9,945 nt of DNA from JAXFQS01 sp034178815 (lineage in GTDB: Bacteria > Verrucomicrobiota > Kiritimatiellia > RFP12 > DVOR01): the NCBI GenBank assembly GCA_034178815.1, contig JAXFQS010000074.1:1-9945 (forward strand), given 5' to 3'. Shown in pieces: positions 6,795-9,945 of this stretch. Under the pieces are notes generated by a model, which did not search any database, had not been told where the DNA came from, and saw only the letters and a list, made by a program, of their open reading frames with translations. The position numbers and the translations under genes were made by a program. Each line of letters starts with the position of its first letter. Positions within the stretch are counted from its first letter, which is position 1.

Positions 6795-7790
6795 ATGGAG
6801 CCCACCCCCACGCACCTCTCCGCCGCCGATCTGGCCGACCGTATCATCGCTGGCGGCAACCTCACCCCCTCGGAGGCTCTCCACATCCTGCGCTACGCCC
6901 CCTTGGACAACCTCGTCGAAGCCGCCCACCGCGTCACCCAATCTTGCGCTCCCCGCCGCTTTGACTTCTGTGCCATCGTCAACGCCAAATCCGGCCGATG
7001 TCCCGAGAACTGTAAATGGTGCGCCCAGTCCGCCCATTGGCAGACCTCCTGCGAAAAATGGGAATGGATCGGCAGCGACGCCTGCCTCAAGGCCGCCCGA
7101 AAAGCAGAAGCCGACGGCGCCACCCGCTTCGGTATCGTCACGAGCGGACGCACCCTCCCCGAAGCCGACATCCAAGCCCTCTGCCACACCCTCCGAATCC
7201 TCCGCCAAAACACCCGCCTGCACCTCTGCGCCTCCATCGGCCTGATTCCCGAAGAGGCCCTCCTCCGCCTCAAAGAGGCCGGACTCGAACGCCTCCACTG
7301 CAACCTCGAAACCGCCCCATCCCGCTTCTCCCAACTCTGCACCACCCACACCACCCAGGAGAAGATTGACACCCTCCGCGCCGCTCAACGCGTCGGACTC
7401 CAGACCTGCTGCGGCGGCATCATCGGTATGGGAGAGACCGACGAACAACTCGTCGAGTTTGCCTTCGCCCTCCGAACCGTCCACCCCGACTCCATCCCCG
7501 TCAACATCCTCCATCCAATCCCCGGCACCCCCCTCGGCCAATCCGCCCCGCTCCCCCCTGCGCGCATCATCGCCTCCATCGCCCTCATCCGCCTAGTCAA
7601 CCCGGACACGCCCTTGCGCTTCGCCGGCGGACGCCGCGATATTGACGACCAGACCGCCGCCCACTGCATCCGAGCCGGCATATCCGCCGGCATCGCAGGC
7701 CCCCTCCTCACCACTCCAGGCGCAGACTTCGATGATGACCGCCACCTCGCGGCGCTTGCCGGATTCGATGTCGCCCCAGACCTCCGATGA
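6795..7790 (+). CDS. bioB: Biotin synthase (radical SAM)
   Basis: Biotin synthase inserts sulfur into dethiobiotin, the last step of biotin synthesis. The 331-residue length is normal. The radical-SAM cluster motif is CPENCKWC (Cys69, Cys73, Cys76), preceded by the typical INAKSG-like segment VNAKSGRC. Other family landmarks are HCNLETAPS (168-176, the E. coli NHNLDTS region), CCGGIIGMGET (205-215), PVNILHPIPGTPL (235-247) and LRFAGGRRD (274-282), with Arg275 aligned to E. coli Arg260. Cys145 and Cys205 align with E. coli Cys128 and Cys188, but the position of Cys97 is Gly113 (RFGIVTSGR). This points to the non-E. coli class of BioB with a different auxiliary Fe-S cluster. The protein has 14 cysteines. 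No bioA, bioD or bioF is adjacent; the partner is a LysR regulator overlapping by ATGA. ATG 6795 is chosen for its position after the promoter and its normal N-terminus, despite a weak ribosome-binding site. Confidence 0.93.
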   Translation: MEPTPTHLSAADLADRIIAGGNLTPSEALHILRYAPLDNLVEAAHRVTQSCAPRRFDFCAIVNAKSGRCPENCKWCAQSAHWQTSCEKWEWIGSDACLKAARKAEADGATRFGIVTSGRTLPEADIQALCHTLRILRQNTRLHLCASIGLIPEEALLRLKEAGLERLHCNLETAPSRFSQLCTTHTTQEKIDTLRAAQRVGLQTCCGGIIGMGETDEQLVEFAFALRTVHPDSIPVNILHPIPGTPLGQSAPLPPARIIASIALIRLVNPDTPLRFAGGRRDIDDQTAAHCIRAGISAGIAGPLLTTPGADFDDDRHLAALAGFDVAPDLR

Positions 7791-8698
7791 CCCTCCAGCA
7801 ACTCAAGTACGCCGACGCCGTCGCCGCCTGCGGAAGCTTCAGCGAAGCCGCCCGCCGCGTCTTCGTCACCCAGCCCACCCTCACCGAAGCCATCCGCACC
7901 CTCGAAGAGGAACTCCGCATCGCCATCTTCAACCGCACCTCCCGCGGCGTCACCCTCACCCGCGAAGGCGAAGAGTTTCTCGCCTCCGCCCGCCAGATAC
8001 TCGACGACACCGCCCGCATCCAGGAAAAATACACCGGCAAGGCCGTCCGTCGCCCCCAGTTCGCCGTCTCCTGCCAGCACTACGCCTTCGTCGCGGAATG
8101 CTTCATCCCCGTCGTCAAGGCAACCGCCTCCGCCTCCTATGACTTCACCATCCGCGAAACCGTCACCAGCGAAGTCATCGATGATGTCGCCCACCACCGC
8201 AGCGAAATCGGCCTCATCTATCTCTCCCGCCGCAACGAAACCCCCATTCGTAAAATCCTCTCCAAAGAGGAACTCCTCTTCGAAGAACTCTTCTCCGCCC
8301 AACCTCATGTCTTCCTCGGACGCAAGCACCCCCTCGCCAGAAAGAAAGCCGTCAGCCCAGCCGACCTCGACCCCTATCCCTACCTCACCTACGAGCAAGG
8401 CTCCCAGAACGCCCTTTACTTCTCCGAAGAAATCATGCCCGCCATCGACCGCAGGAAAAACATCCGCGTCCGCGATCGAGCGACTATGACCCGCCTCGTG
8501 ATTGACCTGGACGGCTTCACCGTTGTCTCCGGCGCCCATAGCAAGGCCTACAGTGCCGACATCATCTCCGTTCCGCTCAAGATAGACGACCAGATTCGCG
8601 TCGGATTCATCCGCCGATCCGGCATTACGCTGACCCCTTCTGGTCAACTTTTCGTCGATGAACTGCGCCGTAGATTCGCTGGGCAGGCTATCGATTAG
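7787..8698 (+). CDS. LysR-type transcriptional regulator, probable regulator of metY
   Basis: Length is 303 residues, standard for the family. Residues 3-62 form the LysR winged helix-turn-helix, with SFSEAARRVFVTQPTLTEAI as the recognition region and the usual FNRTSRGVTLT wing. A linker helix follows (63-88), then the periplasmic-binding-protein-like effector domain (about 92-295). The segments YEQGSQN (202-208), YFSEEIMPAI (211-220) and RVRDRATMTRL (227-237) recall, from memory, LysR regulators found beside sulfur amino acid genes. The effector is unknown; O-acetylserine, O-acetylhomoserine or homocysteine would fit. The start codon overlaps the bioB stop (ATGA), so it is translationally coupled to bioB and has no promoter of its own that I can see. 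Two inverted repeats in the gap to metY suit a LysR activator. Family assignment is firm; the target is inference. Confidence 0.92.
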   Translation: MTLQQLKYADAVAACGSFSEAARRVFVTQPTLTEAIRTLEEELRIAIFNRTSRGVTLTREGEEFLASARQILDDTARIQEKYTGKAVRRPQFAVSCQHYAFVAECFIPVVKATASASYDFTIRETVTSEVIDDVAHHRSEIGLIYLSRRNETPIRKILSKEELLFEELFSAQPHVFLGRKHPLARKKAVSPADLDPYPYLTYEQGSQNALYFSEEIMPAIDRRKNIRVRDRATMTRLVIDLDGFTVVSGAHSKAYSADIISVPLKIDDQIRVGFIRRSGITLTPSGQLFVDELRRRFAGQAID

Positions 8699-8700
8699 AT

Positions 8701-8715
8701 ATAGACAAATCCTAT
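8701..8715 (+). promoter_or_regulatory. Candidate LysR recognition site (T-N11-A)
   Basis: ATAG-N7-CTAT is a perfect 4+4 dyad that satisfies the LysR box T-N11-A (T8702, A8714). Its centre is about 66 bp upstream of the predicted metY start of transcription, where LysR-type regulators usually have their high-affinity site. It starts 3 bp after the regulator's own stop codon. Confidence 0.45.
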
Positions 8716-8728
8716 CTTCAGTAGCAAA

Positions 8729-8753
8729 AACTTCCGATTATCCAATGGAAGTT
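8729..8753 (+). promoter_or_regulatory. 25-bp dyad over the -35 region of metY, candidate activation site
   Basis: AACTTCC and GGAAGTT form perfect 7-bp arms around an 11-nt centre (8736-8746) that contains the expected -35 position. It could be the promoter-proximal LysR site. Alternatively it is a hairpin; on the + strand no T-run follows, whereas on the - strand it is followed by TTTTT, though no - strand gene is present to terminate. Confidence 0.4.
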
Positions 8754-8758
8754 CGATT

Positions 8759-8767
8759 TGCTATACT
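8759..8767 (+). promoter_or_regulatory. metY: Extended -10 promoter of metY
   Basis: TG at 8759-8760, one base, then TATACT (8762-8767) make an extended -10 element. The -35 region is poor (TTATCC or TATCCA at 8738-8744), typical of an activator-dependent promoter. Predicted start near 8774, giving a leader of about 54 nt. Confidence 0.55.
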
Positions 8768-8816
8768 TTGCGCCGTTGACGCGACAAGCGCCACGAAATT
8801 GAATCGCAAAGAAAGC

Positions 8817-8820
8817 GAGG
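8817..8820 (+). promoter_or_regulatory. metY: Ribosome-binding site of metY
   Basis: GAGG lies 7 nt before ATG 8828 and supports that start. Confidence 0.55.
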
Positions 8821-8827
8821 TCTGTCA

Positions 8828-9945
8828 ATGAGCAATACCAACGCGCGCAAACTCCACCTGGAGACGCTCGCCGTCCACGCCGGGCAAGATGCCCACGGAG
8901 ATCCGGCCACCCACGCAAGGGCAGTCCCCATCTACCGTACGACGGCCTACAACTTCAGAGACTCCAAACACGGGGCCGACCTCTTCGCACTACGCGAACT
9001 CGGCAATATCTACGCTCGGCTCATGAATCCGACCAACGATGTCCTCGCCAAGCGCATCGCCGCCCTCGAAGGCGGAGCCGCGGCGCAGACCCTCGCCTCG
9101 GGTACGGCCGCCATCTACTTCACCGTCACCAACATTGCTCGTGCCGGTGACGAGATTGTCGCCGCCAACAACCTCTATGGCGGAACCTACTCCCAGTTCT
9201 CCGCCATTCTCCCCAATGTCGGCATCAAAGTCCACTTCACCCCCGTGAACGACTTTAAGGCTGTCGAGGCGGCCATCAACGAGAAGACCCGGCTGGTCTT
9301 CATTGAGACCGTCGGCAACCCTGCGCTCGACCTGGCCGATGTGGAGAAGTATGCCGAGGTCGCCCATCGGCACCACCTGCCTCTGGTGGTTGATGCGACC
9401 TTCACGCCGCCGCCGCTTCTGCGCCCGATTGAGTACGGCGCCGACCTGGTCATCCATTCGCTCTCGAAGTGGATTGGCGGGACAGGCTCGGGCATCGGCG
9501 GCGTGGTGACCGATGCAGGGAAGTTCGACTGGACTGACCCGAAGTTCGCGCTCTACAACGAGCCCGACGCTGGCTATCATGGACTGCGTTTCGCACATGA
9601 CTTGCCGGAGCCTCTGCGCCCCGTCGCGTTCAGCCTTCGCCTGTTGACCGTGGGCATCCGCAATCAGGGCCCGACGCTGGCTCCCGACGCGGCTTGGCAA
9701 TTCCTGCAAGGTGTAGAGTCGCTCTCCTTGCGGATTGCACGGCACAGCGAGAACGCCTTGAAGGTGGCCAAGTGGCTAGAGTCCCATCCGAAGGTGGCGT
9801 GGGTGAAATATCCCTCGCTTACGCAGCCGGAACTGGCGGCGAAGTATTTGCCCAACGGCGCGAGCGGCGTGGTGGTCTTCGGCGTGAAGGGCGGTGCGGA
9901 CGAAGCGCGTCGGTTCACGGACGCGGCGAGCGGGGACATCTTCTC
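8828..9945 (+). CDS. metY: O-acetylhomoserine sulfhydrylase (MetY-like), 3' end outside window
   Basis: 372 residues are visible with no stop; the family is usually about 430 residues, so perhaps 55-60 are missing. It is a PLP enzyme of the Cys/Met metabolism gamma-family that makes homocysteine from O-acetylhomoserine and sulfide in the cytosol. Landmarks: N-terminal LETLAVHAGQ (11-20) and PIYRTTAYNF (34-43), Tyr62 and Arg64 in YARLMNPTND, the phosphate-binding ASGTAAI (90-96), NNLYGGTY (114-121), PLP-ring Asp189 in VVDATF, and the Schiff-base Lys214 in HSLSKWIGG. The segment after YHGL (around residues 262-300) departs from the common form of the family, with IRNQGPTLAPD where most have LRDxGxxLSP. 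MetY is preferred over MetB/MetC because of the HAGQ start, the NNLYGGTY insert and SKWIGGTGSGIGG. It has its own promoter behind two LysR-type sites. A cystathionine enzyme is less likely. Confidence 0.88.
   Translation, partial: MSNTNARKLHLETLAVHAGQDAHGDPATHARAVPIYRTTAYNFRDSKHGADLFALRELGNIYARLMNPTNDVLAKRIAALEGGAAAQTLASGTAAIYFTVTNIARAGDEIVAANNLYGGTYSQFSAILPNVGIKVHFTPVNDFKAVEAAINEKTRLVFIETVGNPALDLADVEKYAEVAHRHHLPLVVDATFTPPPLLRPIEYGADLVIHSLSKWIGGTGSGIGGVVTDAGKFDWTDPKFALYNEPDAGYHGLRFAHDLPEPLRPVAFSLRLLTVGIRNQGPTLAPDAAWQFLQGVESLSLRIARHSENALKVAKWLESHPKVAWVKYPSLTQPELAAKYLPNGASGVVVFGVKGGADEARRFTDAASGDIF

Noticed and set aside
6777..7541. 254-residue - strand open frame opposite bioB
   Set aside because: Gly/Glu/Ala-rich shadow of biotin synthase codons; no motif seen.
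7385..8647. 420-residue open frame on the - strand opposite bioB and the LysR gene
   Set aside because: It is Gly/Asp/Glu-rich low-complexity sequence that arises from C-ending codons of the + strand genes, and it lies opposite two well-supported genes.
8729..8753. Dyad as a + strand terminator of the LysR gene
   Set aside because: No T-run follows on the + strand and the dyad overlaps the metY -35 region, so an operator is the better reading.

Overview
The window is bacterial: compact genes all on the + strand, Shine-Dalgarno sites, GTG as well as ATG starts, and high G+C. No gene fixes the taxon. The biotin synthase is of the kind common in anaerobes and Bacteroidetes/PVC-like lineages rather than the enterobacterial kind, so a Gram-negative from such a lineage is a weak guess. 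I see no tRNA, rRNA, CRISPR array, transposase or attachment site.

Left part (1-6578): a tight three-gene cluster with the layout of an accessory DNA-processing or anti-phage locus. It starts with the C-terminal 416 residues of a large protein whose beginning lies outside the window; it is probably the accessory tail of a RecQ/DEAD-type helicase, but no helicase motif is visible. That gene overlaps by 68 bp a 357-residue coiled-coil protein that ends in a single membrane anchor. After a 27-bp gap with a strong ribosome-binding site comes a 1430-residue enzyme combining an N-terminal NERD nuclease domain, a central RecB/Cas4/Dna2-type PD-(D/E)XK nuclease domain and a C-terminal SF1B (Dna2/Upf1-like) helicase with all motifs intact. 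I do not recognise this arrangement as a named defence system. It is the best candidate here for something undescribed.

Middle (6579-6794): a 216-bp intergenic stretch ending in a sigma70-like promoter. No convincing terminator closes the upstream cluster.

Right part (6795-9945): sulfur and cofactor metabolism. bioB (biotin synthase) overlaps a LysR-type regulator by ATGA. After a 129-bp gap comes metY (O-acetylhomoserine sulfhydrylase), cut by the window edge. The gap carries an extended -10 promoter and two inverted repeats placed where LysR-type regulators normally bind, so the regulator probably controls metY.

Base composition is odd. The + strand alternates between C-rich and G-rich blocks, and the borders fall inside genes. 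The sharpest, near 3545, lies inside the 1430-residue nuclease-helicase gene.
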